NCBI GenBank assembly: GCA_902786015.1
Contig: CADAAU010000001.1
Location: forward strand, 212,116-276,115
DNA from: an uncultured Coriobacteriaceae bacterium
GTDB lineage: Bacteria; Actinomycetota; Coriobacteriia; Coriobacteriales; Atopobiaceae
Length of the DNA stretch: 64,000 nt
Direction of reading: 5' to 3'
Shown here: piece by piece, positions 53,464 to 62,534 of the stretch
How positions within the stretch are numbered: the stretch's first letter is position 1
Layout of the letters: the number at the start of each line of letters is the position of its first letter
The notes under the pieces: generated by a model
What the model saw: only the letters and a program-made list of their open reading frames with translations
Told to the model about the DNA's origin: nothing
Databases searched by the model: none
Made by a program: the position numbers and the translations under genes

Positions 53464-54888
53464 ATGACGCGAATGTGGGTCTGCTTGGCCAAAGAGCGTG
53501 AACGTGACATGGCAAGAAGAGCGTTGGAAGATTATGCTCCAGGGGCAAGAGTCGTGTTTGTGGATTCGGCGGGCGAGCTGCGTACATGGGCACGCGACGC
53601 GGCTCCAGGAATCCGAGTGGCGATTGGCCCGACCGACGAAGGTCCGTCTTTGCTGAATGTGGTGGCAGCTGTGGCCCATGATGGCAAGGCGTCTCAGATC
53701 GTAGCGGTCTTTCCACATCCCACACAGGAGTTCAAGCAACGCGCTCAGATGCTTGGGGTAGAAGCCGTTCTCGACTCGTCTACATACGAAGATGAGATTT
53801 CGGACGGACTCGACGAGCTGGAACTCCAAAGCGACGAAGTTCCGACTTTGGTAATGGATGTCATGTCACCAGAACTTAGGCAGTCCTTGGATCGGTTGCC
53901 GTTGTTGGACTGGAAAAGTGAACATCGGCATGATGTCGCCGTAGAACCGGCTACCGCTCCCGAGGCCGATGTTTCCAAACTGCCGGTCCATCTCGATAAG
54001 GGCGAGGAAGCGAGGGACGGAGGGAACGGGTCTTCTGGCCCTTTGACCCACACGGATTCGGCGCATGACGCGCCCGTCATCGTCTTCGTTTCGGGAAGGG
54101 GAGGCGTAGGCAAGACGTCGGTAGTGGCGGCAATGGCGGTTGCGGCCGCATCGTGGGGCATGCGGGTGGGATTGCTCGATCTCGATTTGTCGTGCGGGAA
54201 TCTTTACAGCTGCTTTGGCCTTCCTGGTCCAGCAGACCTAGGTTCCGTCATGCTCGAGAAGCCGCCTACCCCTGAGGAGCTTCTCGCCTGCGGGCGTCCC
54301 GCGGCGGAACGTATCGCTTTGTGGGGGTCTTGCGAGAGGCCGGAGATGGCGGATGTGGTGTATCCGCAGATTCAATCAATAATTGATACGGTGGCCACGC
54401 GTAATGACCTCGTGCTGGTGGATACAGGGACGACTTTTACGGATGCGGTCGCCCAAGCTGCACAGCAGTGCGACCGATTGGTTTTGGTGGTCGATGGACG
54501 GCCTGGGTCCTCGGTTGCCCAAGCACGTCTGGGCGGTCTGGCCGTTCGTCTTGGCGTCGCCCGAACCCGCATAGCTCGTCTGGCAAACAGATGTGGCAAG
54601 CGGGGTAGGGGAGAGCCCCTCATCAACCGCGCCGAAGTGGGGCTCGAGACGGCACGACCCCTGCGAGTTCTCGACGGAGGCCCTGAGGTTTCCGATTGTC
54701 TGGGAGAGGGTAAGGTACAGGATTTGGCTGACCTCGGATCAAAGTTCGCAGAGTCTTCGGCCGAGTCTCTTGCAAAGATGCTTTCGGAATTGGGATGCCT
54801 GCCCGAGGCGCCTCAGGCGCGGCGGTTGCTCGAGCATCGCCCACAACGTTCAATGTGGTCGTTCGGGCGCGGAAGGGAGGCGGTGTAG
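53464..54888 (+). CDS. cpaE: CpaE/TadZ-like pilus localisation ATPase
   Basis: The 474-residue product has an N-terminal receiver-like region (about 1-130, atypical) and a ParA/MinD-type ATPase domain with deviant Walker A GRGGVGKTS near residue 213, followed by GLLDLDLSCGNL and a Walker B-like DLVLVDTGTTF. TadZ/CpaE positions the pilus machine at the cell pole or membrane. AGGAAAG precedes the ATG. The next gene starts one base after the stop. Confidence 0.85.
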   Translation: MTRMWVCLAKERERDMARRALEDYAPGARVVFVDSAGELRTWARDAAPGIRVAIGPTDEGPSLLNVVAAVAHDGKASQIVAVFPHPTQEFKQRAQMLGVEAVLDSSTYEDEISDGLDELELQSDEVPTLVMDVMSPELRQSLDRLPLLDWKSEHRHDVAVEPATAPEADVSKLPVHLDKGEEARDGGNGSSGPLTHTDSAHDAPVIVFVSGRGGVGKTSVVAAMAVAAASWGMRVGLLDLDLSCGNLYSCFGLPGPADLGSVMLEKPPTPEELLACGRPAAERIALWGSCERPEMADVVYPQIQSIIDTVATRNDLVLVDTGTTFTDAVAQAAQQCDRLVLVVDGRPGSSVAQARLGGLAVRLGVARTRIARLANRCGKRGRGEPLINRAEVGLETARPLRVLDGGPEVSDCLGEGKVQDLADLGSKFAESSAESLAKMLSELGCLPEAPQARRLLEHRPQRSMWSFGRGREAV

Positions 54889-54889
54889 G

Positions 54890-56215
54890 ATGTCCGTGCT
54901 CGAACGTGTGCGCGAACAACAGCATATTCAAGTGCGTGACGTCGAGCCCGGGTTCGCGGAGCTGGCCAGGGTTCGCGAGCGATTGAAGGTGGATCTGGTA
55001 GAGAGTCTTGGCCTTTCGGCGGTTGCGGCTCTCGCCTCAAACGATCGAATTGATGCGGCGCGCGCCGAAATCGGTATTGCGTGTCAGGCGGTTCTCAATA
55101 CGGGCGATTACCAAGACCTTTCTCCGGAGGTGCGCGAGACGATCGTTCGGCAGGTGTTGGATGAGGTGTGCGGGCTCGGGCCACTGCAGCCATTGCTAGA
55201 GGATCCGACCGTTACCGAGGTCATGGTCAATGGTTGCGATCGACTGTTTTATGAGCGAAATGGCGAGCTGTTCGCAGCGGAGCGGGTATTCGACTCGTCG
55301 GAGCAAATCATGCTCGTGATCGACCGCATCCTCGCCCCCTTGGGGCGTCGGCTCGACAAGGCAAGCCCCATCGTCAATGCCCGCCTTGCCAACGGGGATC
55401 GTGTCAATGCGGTCGCCTGTCCCATCGCCATCGACGGTCCGGCGGTAACGATTCGCAAGTTTTCCAATCGCATAACCTCGCTTTCGCAGCTTGTGGAGTT
55501 GGGGGCACTGCCCACGTGGTACGCAACGCTTTTGAGTTGGGCGGTGCGCACGCGTCAGGATGTGGCCGTGGCAGGTGGAACGGGGTCGGGCAAGACGACG
55601 TTGCTCAATGCCCTTTCCTGTGAGATAGATCAACGCGAGCGAATTGTGACGATCGAGGATTCAGCCGAGCTGCGTTTCGAAACGCATCCGAATGTCGTGA
55701 GGCTCGAGGCGCGAGACGCCTCGATAGAGGGCACGGGCGAGGTCACCATTCGTGATTTGGTAAAGAATGCCCTGCGCATGCGCCCCGACAGAATCGTGGT
55801 GGGTGAGGTTCGAGGAGGGGAGGCAATCGACATGTTGCAGGCCATGAACACGGGACATGATGGCTCGCTCACAACCCTCCATGCTGGGCAGACGGACGAG
55901 GTCGTACCAAGGCTCGTGCTTATGTCTCGCTTTGGCATGGACCTTCCCACCCAGATCATAGAGCAGCAGATCGCCTCTGCACTCGATCTTATCGTTATGT
56001 CTCATCGTTTTGCCGATGGTGTGAGGCTTATTACGACGCTGAGCGAAGTCGAACAAGGACAGAGCGGAGGCGTGGTCCTCAACGAGTGCGTGCACTTCGA
56101 CGAGGTGACGCGTGGATGGACCCTCAGAAGAAGGCCTGGATTTGTTTCGCAAGCGCAAGACGAGGGGCTTTTGGATGCAGAGGAGGTAGACTCATGGGCA
56201 TCGTCGTTTTCCTGA
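54890..56215 (+). CDS. cpaF: Pilus assembly/secretion ATPase CpaF (TadA)
   Basis: From the ATG at 54890 (AAGGGAGG upstream) the product has 441 residues. It is a type II/IV secretion ATPase of the CpaF group: [32 protein letters not shown], Walker [10 protein letters not shown] near residue 231, the aspartate box TIEDSAELR, Walker [12 protein letters not shown], and GSLTTLHAG. It powers pilus extension and perhaps retraction. The open frame extends to 54593 inside cpaE, but the added part is not homologous. Confidence 0.94.
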   Translation: MSVLERVREQQHIQVRDVEPGFAELARVRERLKVDLVESLGLSAVAALASNDRIDAARAEIGIACQAVLNTGDYQDLSPEVRETIVRQVLDEVCGLGPLQPLLEDPTVTEVMVNGCDRLFYERNGELFAAERVFDSSEQIMLVIDRILAPLGRRLDKASPIVNARLANGDRVNAVACPIAIDGPAVTIRKFSNRITSLSQLVELGALPTWYATLLSWAVRTRQDVAVAGGTGSGKTTLLNALSCEIDQRERIVTIEDSAELRFETHPNVVRLEARDASIEGTGEVTIRDLVKNALRMRPDRIVVGEVRGGEAIDMLQAMNTGHDGSLTTLHAGQTDEVVPRLVLMSRFGMDLPTQIIEQQIASALDLIVMSHRFADGVRLITTLSEVEQGQSGGVVLNECVHFDEVTRGWTLRRRPGFVSQAQDEGLLDAEEVDSWASSFS

Positions 56216-57132
56216 CATGTGCCGGTTTGTTTGGGTTGTCTGCCTATGTGCTACTTGGTGAGGAGGACGCGAACGGCGCCCACTTGTTGGCTAGGGCGAG
56301 GATGCTTCGACGCGTCGCACGTCGCCTGTTGGTCTCCATTGGTTCGACGCGTGTGGTCGTGACGCTTCTTGGGTGGTCTGCTTTTCGGGAGGCTGCCCAG
56401 GAACTCGAGGAGACATTAAAACAGCGCGATGTCTCGTTGAGCCAACAAGAGGCGGCGGCAATGATCGTCGTGGGTATCGTGGTGTCTTGCGGAGCGCTTG
56501 GCATGGTCTCCCGCTCACTGATGGTGGCCATCGCGGCATTTCCGTTCATGGCTTTCCTGATTCCCTTACGAGCCGCGCAGCGAAGGCGGAACGAGGCAAG
56601 CAAACTGGCGGCACAGATGCCAGGAGTGCTCAGGACACTTGCCACTGCCATGGGTGCGGGCCAGACTCTTTCGCAGGCCATAGAGTATGTGAGCCTTCAC
56701 GAGTCCGCTCCAGCAGCCGAGGCATTCGTGCGGGCGTCGTTGAGGCTGCGTTGTGGCATGCCTGCAGAAGAGATCCTTAACGATCTTGCCTGTGAGCTCG
56801 ATGCGCCTGGTGCAGCTCTCATGGCCACGGCTCTCTCCATATCGCAGCGAACGGGCAGTCCGTTGCGGGAACTGTTTCATCGATCTGCCTTGCTGGTCGA
56901 ACAGCAGGGAGAGTTCCATCGAACGCTTTCGGTAAAGACGGCACAGGTGCGCCTTTCGGTACGAATCGTATGCCTTTTGCCAATCGCGCTGGTGGCCATT
57001 CTCTCGATGATTTCCGTCGACTTTAGAGAAGGACTCCGAACGGTGCCGGGATTGTCCTGTCTGTTTGTAGGGGCATTGATGGATGGGGTTGCGCTTATGA
57101 TCATTCGCTCCATGTTGAGGAGGGTGTTGTGA
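56194..57132 (+). CDS. tadB: Tad pilus platform protein TadB
   Basis: From the ATG at 56194 (GAGGAGGTAG upstream) the product has 312 residues. It has N-terminal membrane helices, a cytoplasmic T2SSF/GspF domain (QMPGVLRTLATAMGAGQTLSQAIEYV, then LFHRSALLVEQQGEF) and two C-terminal helices. It is one of two inner-membrane platform proteins working with CpaF. It overlaps the end of cpaF by 22 bases and the start of tadC by one base. Confidence 0.88.
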   Translation: MGIVVFLTCAGLFGLSAYVLLGEEDANGAHLLARARMLRRVARRLLVSIGSTRVVVTLLGWSAFREAAQELEETLKQRDVSLSQQEAAAMIVVGIVVSCGALGMVSRSLMVAIAAFPFMAFLIPLRAAQRRRNEASKLAAQMPGVLRTLATAMGAGQTLSQAIEYVSLHESAPAAEAFVRASLRLRCGMPAEEILNDLACELDAPGAALMATALSISQRTGSPLRELFHRSALLVEQQGEFHRTLSVKTAQVRLSVRIVCLLPIALVAILSMISVDFREGLRTVPGLSCLFVGALMDGVALMIIRSMLRRVL

Positions 57133-57758
57133 TGGACATGATCGCAATCGTATGCGTGGGGGGTGTGGGTATCGCGGGGTTCGGGTTTGCCTGGTGCCTA
57201 TTGGGCAATGACCTAGGCGTTCGATTCTCCTTGCAGCGTCCGTCTGCCCTGTTGCGAAACAAGACGGCAGCACGGCTCGCGCGCAAGGGGAAGGGGCGTC
57301 GTGATCGGGTGCGGACCGTTGTGAGGGACATGCCCTCATTCCTTGACATCGTGACCCTCTGCATTTCTGCTGGGCTGTCGTTCGACGCGTCGGTCGAGAT
57401 GTATTGCGAGCGATTCGACACGGATCTTGCACGGTTGCTGTCTGACGCGATGCTTTCGTGGCGTATGGGTATGGTGAGCCGTGCGGATGCGCTCGATAAG
57501 CTGGCAAGGGAGGTAGATGCTCCTGCGATGGCACGATTTGGTACCGCCGTGAATGATGCGCTGGCTTTTGGGGCTCCCTTGGCCGAAGCGCTTGAACAAC
57601 AGGCCCACGTTATTCGCGAGGAACAACGCGCGCAAGTGGAAGAGGAGATAGAGCAGTTGCCCGTGCGAATGCTCATCCCACTCGCGACGCTTATCGTTCC
57701 GGCAATGCTCATTTCCATATTGGGTCCACTGCTGGGCCCAGCGCTCAGCATGGCATAG
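57132..57758 (+). CDS. tadC: Tad pilus platform protein TadC
   Basis: The 208-residue product has an N-terminal helix, a GspF-like cytoplasmic part (MPSFLDIVTLCISAGLSFDA, then AFGAPLAEALEQQAHVIREEQRAQVEE) and a C-terminal helix that ends in a proline-rich hydrophobic segment. It pairs with TadB. It is short for TadC (usually 270-320), missing part of the first helical region. A GTG at 57129 is an alternative start. Confidence 0.85.
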   Translation: MDMIAIVCVGGVGIAGFGFAWCLLGNDLGVRFSLQRPSALLRNKTAARLARKGKGRRDRVRTVVRDMPSFLDIVTLCISAGLSFDASVEMYCERFDTDLARLLSDAMLSWRMGMVSRADALDKLAREVDAPAMARFGTAVNDALAFGAPLAEALEQQAHVIREEQRAQVEEEIEQLPVRMLIPLATLIVPAMLISILGPLLGPALSMA

Positions 57759-57790
57759 CAAGGTAAGGGTTTGTACGAAAGGAGTCACAC

Positions 57791-57958
57791 ATGAAACTGA
57801 ACACACTGCATTTTGGCAACGAGAAGGGGCAGGGTACGACGGAGTACGCCATCTTGGTTGGGGTGCTGGTGGTCATAGCCATCGTTGCCATCTTGGCCTT
57901 TAGGGGAAAGATCACCGAGCTGTGGCAGGCGATACAAGATGGTATCAACGCACTCTAG
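57791..57958 (+). CDS. flp: Flp-type major pilin
   Basis: The 55-residue protein has a short basic leader, the prepilin cleavage context G13-Q14 with Glu at +5 and Tyr at +6 (KGQGTTEYAI), and one hydrophobic helix (about 20-37), the hallmarks of Flp pilins. It is probably the pilus filament subunit. The ribosome site is AAAGGAG. The next gene begins inside its 3' end. Confidence 0.9.
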   Translation: MKLNTLHFGNEKGQGTTEYAILVGVLVVIAIVAILAFRGKITELWQAIQDGINAL

Positions 57959-58439
57959 CGTCCGTGTTTCCGCGGCATGCGGGCTGTTTTGCACCTTGGT
58001 CACCGTGCTCGTCGTACTGCTCTTTCATGGTGTTGCACCCGACGATGACCCTGATGGCCCGCATGCTCTGCCCAAAGAGCGCGATCCGGCGAGCGAGAGT
58101 CAAGATGAGGGACAGGTCGAAGATTTGGGACCTGGCTCGCTGATTGGAGATTCTAACTTGCAGAGCATCCCAGTCGGGCGGCAGCTTGACGAGATGGTAA
58201 GAGATACGGGCGGGTCGGTACAGGTCACACAGACAGAGGAGGGGCTAACGGACTCGGCTGAACAGTTGATCCTCTCATATCGCGACGAGCGGACGTGCCT
58301 GCTCAGGAGCGCTGGGTTTCTTGACTTGAGGGGTCACGTCTGGGGATGCGTCATCGAGGGGCCAGGTTGGGTTGATATTTGTGTGCTGGAAGAAGGGCAG
58401 GGAATGACATGTACGAAGCGCGTCATACACCTTGCGTAG
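57939..58439 (+). CDS. Unknown single-pass membrane protein in Tad operon
   Basis: From the ATG at 57939, overlapping the flp gene by 20 bases, the product has 166 residues. It has one N-terminal membrane helix (about 11-32, with AACGLFCTLVTVLVVLLFHG) and an acidic, probably extracytoplasmic region with a small C-terminal part containing four cysteines (after about residue 119). I recognise no family. Its position between two pilin genes suggests a pilus role, perhaps as a minor subunit or assembly factor. Confidence 0.65.
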   Translation: MVSTHSSVRVSAACGLFCTLVTVLVVLLFHGVAPDDDPDGPHALPKERDPASESQDEGQVEDLGPGSLIGDSNLQSIPVGRQLDEMVRDTGGSVQVTQTEEGLTDSAEQLILSYRDERTCLLRSAGFLDLRGHVWGCVIEGPGWVDICVLEEGQGMTCTKRVIHLA

Positions 58440-58455
58440 TGGTAGGAGGGATATC

Positions 58456-58662
58456 ATGCATCATCTTCGTTCCGAAGCCGGCCAATCAACGGTTGAATAT
58501 GCCATCGTTCTCGTGGCGTTTCTGTGCATCATACTTGCGTTGGGCGCCTTGTGGAAAGTGGCCCACTCGGGACGGATGCTCGAAATCGCTCGCGAGGCCT
58601 CTTCCCACAATTACGGGGACGGCATCAGTCTTGGGCTCTTGCAGGACGTTACGGCCTATTAG
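58456..58662 (+). CDS. Second small prepilin-like protein
   Basis: The 68-residue product has the cleavage context EAG-QSTVEYAIVL (Glu +5, Tyr +6), one hydrophobic helix and a short hydrophilic tail. It is longer than Flp and shorter than TadE, and may be a minor pilin. GGTAGGAGGG precedes the ATG at 58456. Confidence 0.8.
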   Translation: MHHLRSEAGQSTVEYAIVLVAFLCIILALGALWKVAHSGRMLEIAREASSHNYGDGISLGLLQDVTAY

Positions 58663-58684
58663 GGCGAGTCTATCGCATGCCTGG

Positions 58685-59155
58685 ATGGATATGCGGGACC
58701 AGGCGGGGCAGTCCACCGTCGAGGCGGCTGTCCTGCTCCCCGTGCTCATGCTCCTGTTTGCGCTGCTCATGCAGCCAGTCTGTGTGTTGTATACCCGCAT
58801 GCTCATGCGTCATGCGGCAGCCGAGACGGCCAGGGTTCTGGCTACGTCAGCGGACGAGGCCACGTGCCGGTCGTTTGCGATGCGCAGGTTGCGAGCCGTT
58901 CCCGAGTCGAGTCTGTTTCACGTGGGCGGGCAAAGCGATTGGATCGTACGGCTAGAGCGGTCGGGGGATGGCCAAACGTGTTCGGTGGCAATCGGAGGCC
59001 ATCTCAGGCCCCTGCCATTGTTCGGTGTCGTAACAGAGTCTTTGGGCGCTAGGGACTCTATGGGTCTGTATGTGGAGGAGTCTGTTCGCGAGCAGGTGAG
59101 GCCGCGTTGGCTGCGGGGCGAGTATGAGGATTGGATGGCTGAGTGGGATGCGTAA
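58685..59155 (+). CDS. tadE: TadE-like minor pseudopilin
   Basis: The 156-residue protein has the TadE-type leader (RDQAG-QSTVEAAVLLPVL), a hydrophobic helix and a mature domain of about 115 residues with two cysteines. It is likely processed by the prepilin peptidase and helps initiate the pilus. The ATG at 58685 has no strong ribosome site; another in-frame ATG is six bases later. It overlaps the next gene by eight bases. Confidence 0.78.
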   Translation: MDMRDQAGQSTVEAAVLLPVLMLLFALLMQPVCVLYTRMLMRHAAAETARVLATSADEATCRSFAMRRLRAVPESSLFHVGGQSDWIVRLERSGDGQTCSVAIGGHLRPLPLFGVVTESLGARDSMGLYVEESVREQVRPRWLRGEYEDWMAEWDA

Positions 59156-61166
59156 CGGTGGGCGTTGGGGAATCGGCCTCTTTGTCAACGACGAAGGGGG
59201 ATACACATCCATAGCCACGGCAGTGGCGCTCCTCGTGAGCATTTCGCTTGTATTTGTAGTTGCCTCGGCGGAATGGACCGTCTCGAGGTCGGCGGACGTG
59301 CAACCGATTGCGGATGCGTGTGCATTGGCGGGGCAAAACACCGTAGCGGCCTATTACACAACAGCCCAAGTTCTTGACGCGTGCGTGTTGAGTATGGGTC
59401 TTACGGGAATGGCAGTCATGGGAGTTGGTTTGGTCGCTGCCGCCGTACCTGGTGGACAAGCAGTGTCTTCGCAGGCGATATCTTCTGGCAAGGACATCTT
59501 GGACGCTCGGATGCGCTTTGCTCGAAGTGCCGCATCAGGACTATGCAAGGTCGAGAAAGCCATTCCGTTTGCCATCATCGCCAATTCCGCATCATGTGTT
59601 GCGGCAAATTCGCAGGGAGGTCCTGCCGTGACGGGAGTCGCGATCCCTTTCCCCCTCGAATCGCACTCGGATTTCTCGATGCTCGAGTCTTATGTCGATG
59701 CGGATGAGGTGGCGGACAAAAGTGGGCGGCTTCAGGAGGCGACCAAGCGTTCGGAAGATGCAAAGAAGCGTGCTGACGAAGTGCGGGAGCGCGCATGGAG
59801 GGCGGACTGCGTGGACGACCCCCGATGCCTGCACTCCCGTGCGTCATCGCTTGCTGGCATGTCTGAGTTCGAGCAACCTTTTGCCGCGACGCCGGAATCA
59901 TGGGACTTTGGGATGCCCATAACCAGGACTCGTATATACTATGCGCGCAGGATTGCCCAAGAGTCGCCAGAGGCTGGTGACATCGAGTCCATAACTGATT
60001 CGGAGGCGCGAGCCGCGTTCTACGAGTATGCCCTTGGAGAGGCGAACGAAGCCTATTATCTGGAGGAATCGGATGGTCACGTAAGCATCCACGTGCCGCA
60101 TCTGGCGCGAAATGCGAACGAGATGCGTGCGACGTGGCTGTATGGCGATCCTCGCTGGCCCTGTACGGACGAGGAAGATGGTCTGACGTTGCATTCCACT
60201 TGGGATTGTCCCGGCATTGCCGGATCGGACGCGGGATTCGACAGCGTCGCAGCCATCGATGAAGGTGTCGTACGAATGTGCGATGAATGCCGTATGAGCG
60301 TCACTGACCTCGGTGCGGTGGCGTCCATATCGACTTCGGCAACGAACGGATACGAGCATTATTGGCAGATCATCGTGGAATGCGCCGAAGACTACGAGCG
60401 GGCTCGAAATGACCAAGCCGATGCGGAACGCGAGATGCATGACGTGGCAGACGAGGGAAGAAGCGCGTTTGACCGCGCGCTCGAACAGCTCAGTGTGCCG
60501 CGGCCAAAGATATGTCCCCCGGGTGCGTGGGGATGCGTCTCGATAGTCGGGCGTTCTGGCGGGACGGCAGTTCCCACAGAACTAACGAGGGCGTTTCTTG
60601 GCGAGGCTGAGCTTCCTCCTGGTGTGGCTGTGTCTGCGGCGGCTTTGGCGACTGACGGGGCGACGAACGGCAACGATGTGCTCTCGCACTTCTTTGACGG
60701 CATCGGAGCGGGCGAGAGCGGCTCGTCAATATTTGGCGGGATATGCGGTCTGTGGGGGCGCCTACTCGTCGCGTATGGCAACGCCTACCAGGGCTTGGGT
60801 GATGCCGTCGAAGGGTTTTTTGGAAAGATGGACGGAGTGTTTGGAGGGACGGTGGGCGGATGGCTCAGGGATCGGTTGGCTGGATCAATGCGTGTATTGG
60901 GTCTGCAACCCGCAGACATGAGAATGCGCAAGCCCGTTTTGGTGCATACAAAAAAAGTACTCGGGCAATCGGGATTGGAGCCTACGGGAAAAGTCCGCAG
61001 CCTGCTGCAGGCCTTGCCGGACCATGGGTCGGCCATCGAACTTGCGCATGCGCTCGGATGCTGGGTGTGGGACGAGCGAGAGGCGCACGAGATGACCTTG
61101 GCGGAGTTACCCATACCGGGCACGGATTCAAGCGTGCCCCTTACGATCGACCTAACGGGGTGGTAG
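59148..61166 (+). CDS. Large TadG-like pilus protein
   Basis: The 672-residue product has one N-terminal membrane helix (about 24-42, in GGYTSIATAVALLVSISLVFV), as in Tad-associated TadG/Rv3660c-type proteins. A long extracytoplasmic region follows, with a charged coiled-coil segment (about 190-225) and many cysteines (more than a dozen). The C-terminal part is rich in Gly with amphipathic helices. I find no von Willebrand domain, unlike typical TadG. The ATG at 59148 overlaps the tadE stop. Role inferred from position and helix topology. Confidence 0.65.
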   Translation: MRNGGRWGIGLFVNDEGGYTSIATAVALLVSISLVFVVASAEWTVSRSADVQPIADACALAGQNTVAAYYTTAQVLDACVLSMGLTGMAVMGVGLVAAAVPGGQAVSSQAISSGKDILDARMRFARSAASGLCKVEKAIPFAIIANSASCVAANSQGGPAVTGVAIPFPLESHSDFSMLESYVDADEVADKSGRLQEATKRSEDAKKRADEVRERAWRADCVDDPRCLHSRASSLAGMSEFEQPFAATPESWDFGMPITRTRIYYARRIAQESPEAGDIESITDSEARAAFYEYALGEANEAYYLEESDGHVSIHVPHLARNANEMRATWLYGDPRWPCTDEEDGLTLHSTWDCPGIAGSDAGFDSVAAIDEGVVRMCDECRMSVTDLGAVASISTSATNGYEHYWQIIVECAEDYERARNDQADAEREMHDVADEGRSAFDRALEQLSVPRPKICPPGAWGCVSIVGRSGGTAVPTELTRAFLGEAELPPGVAVSAAALATDGATNGNDVLSHFFDGIGAGESGSSIFGGICGLWGRLLVAYGNAYQGLGDAVEGFFGKMDGVFGGTVGGWLRDRLAGSMRVLGLQPADMRMRKPVLVHTKKVLGQSGLEPTGKVRSLLQALPDHGSAIELAHALGCWVWDEREAHEMTLAELPIPGTDSSVPLTIDLTGW

Positions 61167-61627
61167 CGCGGTGTCGTTCGTCACGTGGCCAGGCATCAGT
61201 CGAGATTGCGGTGTTGATGCCCGTGGTGCTTGTCGTGGCCTTGGCCTCGTTCAACCTTGCACGTTTTGTTGCGCTCTGTGCCACGTTCGATCGTGTTTCG
61301 CTTGATGCCATTGTCTCTCAGGGTGTATCTCCGGCAGGGGCGCAGACGAAACTTGCTGCGGCAGGGGAGGTGCGAGCATGTATTCAGGACGCTTTGCGCG
61401 ATGTCCGCTCATGCGATGTCGAGGTGTCGGTAGAGCCCGTGGGGGCTGCAGGCGGGGGACGTAGTCTGTTTGTATCTCCGCTGCTAACGAGGTTTAGATG
61501 CGTGCTGTTGTTTAGGCCGTGGCCGTCGTCGTTTGTGATGGGTGGGGTGGCGTATGAGTCGCCTGTGGTGTTGCGTCACGAGCGCTCGATGGTGGTAGAT
61601 AGGTTCCGACCGGGAGTGGTGATATAG
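61160..61627 (+). CDS. TadE-family minor pseudopilin, GTG start
   Basis: The product (155 residues from the GTG at 61160) has a basic leader, cleavage context RG-QASVEIAVLMPVVL, a hydrophobic helix and a mature domain of about 110 residues with three cysteines near the middle. It overlaps the preceding stop codon by seven bases, implying coupled translation. It resembles TadE/TadF proteins. Confidence 0.75.
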   Translation: MVARCRSSRGQASVEIAVLMPVVLVVALASFNLARFVALCATFDRVSLDAIVSQGVSPAGAQTKLAAAGEVRACIQDALRDVRSCDVEVSVEPVGAAGGGRSLFVSPLLTRFRCVLLFRPWPSSFVMGGVAYESPVVLRHERSMVVDRFRPGVVI

Positions 61628-61975
61628 ATGAAAGACAATTTGATATGTATTTCGCACGACAGGTGTCACATTTTGCGATTTAAGGTTCTCGGCTCATGGC
61701 TGAGCCGGCTCGTTGGACTGCTTGGAAGCGATGCGAGAGCGGAGCCAGTTGCCCTCGATCCCTGCTCCTCCATTCATACGTGGTTCATGCGCTATGCCAT
61801 TGACGTTGCGTTGGTCGCCAAGGACGGAAGAGTGATGGCGTCGTATCGGAACGTGCCGCCATGTCGACTTGTCTCGTGTCGAGGTGCGCAAAGGGTGCTT
61901 GAGCGACCCTCGCAGCTCAGCTTCTGGCCCGAGAAGAATGACATGCTGAGCATGCGGTTGGTAAGGGAGGCATGA
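61628..61975 (+). CDS. DUF192 family protein
   Basis: The 115-residue protein carries the DUF192 core: SRLVGLLG, HTWFMRYAIDVALVAKDGRVM and a C-terminal LRLVREA-like strand. There is no obvious signal peptide. DUF192 genes are found in several Tad operons, with no proven function. It starts directly after the preceding stop codon; GGAGTGGTG is upstream. Confidence 0.82.
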   Translation: MKDNLICISHDRCHILRFKVLGSWLSRLVGLLGSDARAEPVALDPCSSIHTWFMRYAIDVALVAKDGRVMASYRNVPPCRLVSCRGAQRVLERPSQLSFWPEKNDMLSMRLVREA

Positions 61976-61978
61976 GGC

Positions 61979-62452
61979 ATGAGGGAGGAAGAGACAAGTC
62001 GCTGTCCGCAGTGCGGTGCAATAATGTTTGCCGATATGGACAGGTGTTACGACTGTCTACACGGACGAGATTCTGATGCTGGATGGGATGGAGAAGTCGT
62101 TCCACTCGAGGCGTATCCGGAGGACGCGTGTGGGGCGACGATTGAGGAAGTGTCCGCGAGGTGGGCGCTCAGGATGTCGACAGCGTCGGTAGATGTCGTG
62201 ATTCCTGTGCCCGACACAGGTCTGATAGTGGGGCGCGGCACTACGTGTGATGTGATTCTGCACGCGAAGTCGGTCTCCCGCCAGCACGTGCATGTTGAGC
62301 CGGATGTGGAAGGCATGTTCGTCCGCGACCTAGGCGCTCGAAATCCGTGTTCAATAGCGGGGAAGAGGGTGAAGGGAGAAGCCCATATGCAGGAAGGGGA
62401 GACGCTCTCCATATGTGGCGCATCGTTCGTTTTGGAACGTGTCAATTCTTGA
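61979..62452 (+). CDS. Zinc-ribbon FHA-domain protein
   Basis: The 157-residue product has an N-terminal zinc ribbon (CPQC at 9-12 and CYDC at 23-26), a linker, and a forkhead-associated domain (about 80-155) with VGRGTTCDV, SRQHVHV and the LGARNPC region of the phosphothreonine pocket. FHA domains bind phosphothreonine peptides, usually made by Ser/Thr kinases. It is the last gene of the Tad operon and may connect pilus assembly to phosphorylation signalling. AAGGGAGG precedes the ATG. Confidence 0.82.
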   Translation: MREEETSRCPQCGAIMFADMDRCYDCLHGRDSDAGWDGEVVPLEAYPEDACGATIEEVSARWALRMSTASVDVVIPVPDTGLIVGRGTTCDVILHAKSVSRQHVHVEPDVEGMFVRDLGARNPCSIAGKRVKGEAHMQEGETLSICGASFVLERVNS

Positions 62453-62534
62453 GTGCAGATTCGTTGTCGCATGCCATGTGGTGCACAATGGACTAAACTG
62501 GCTCTGCATGGAAATCGAGCTCTAAGGAGAACTC

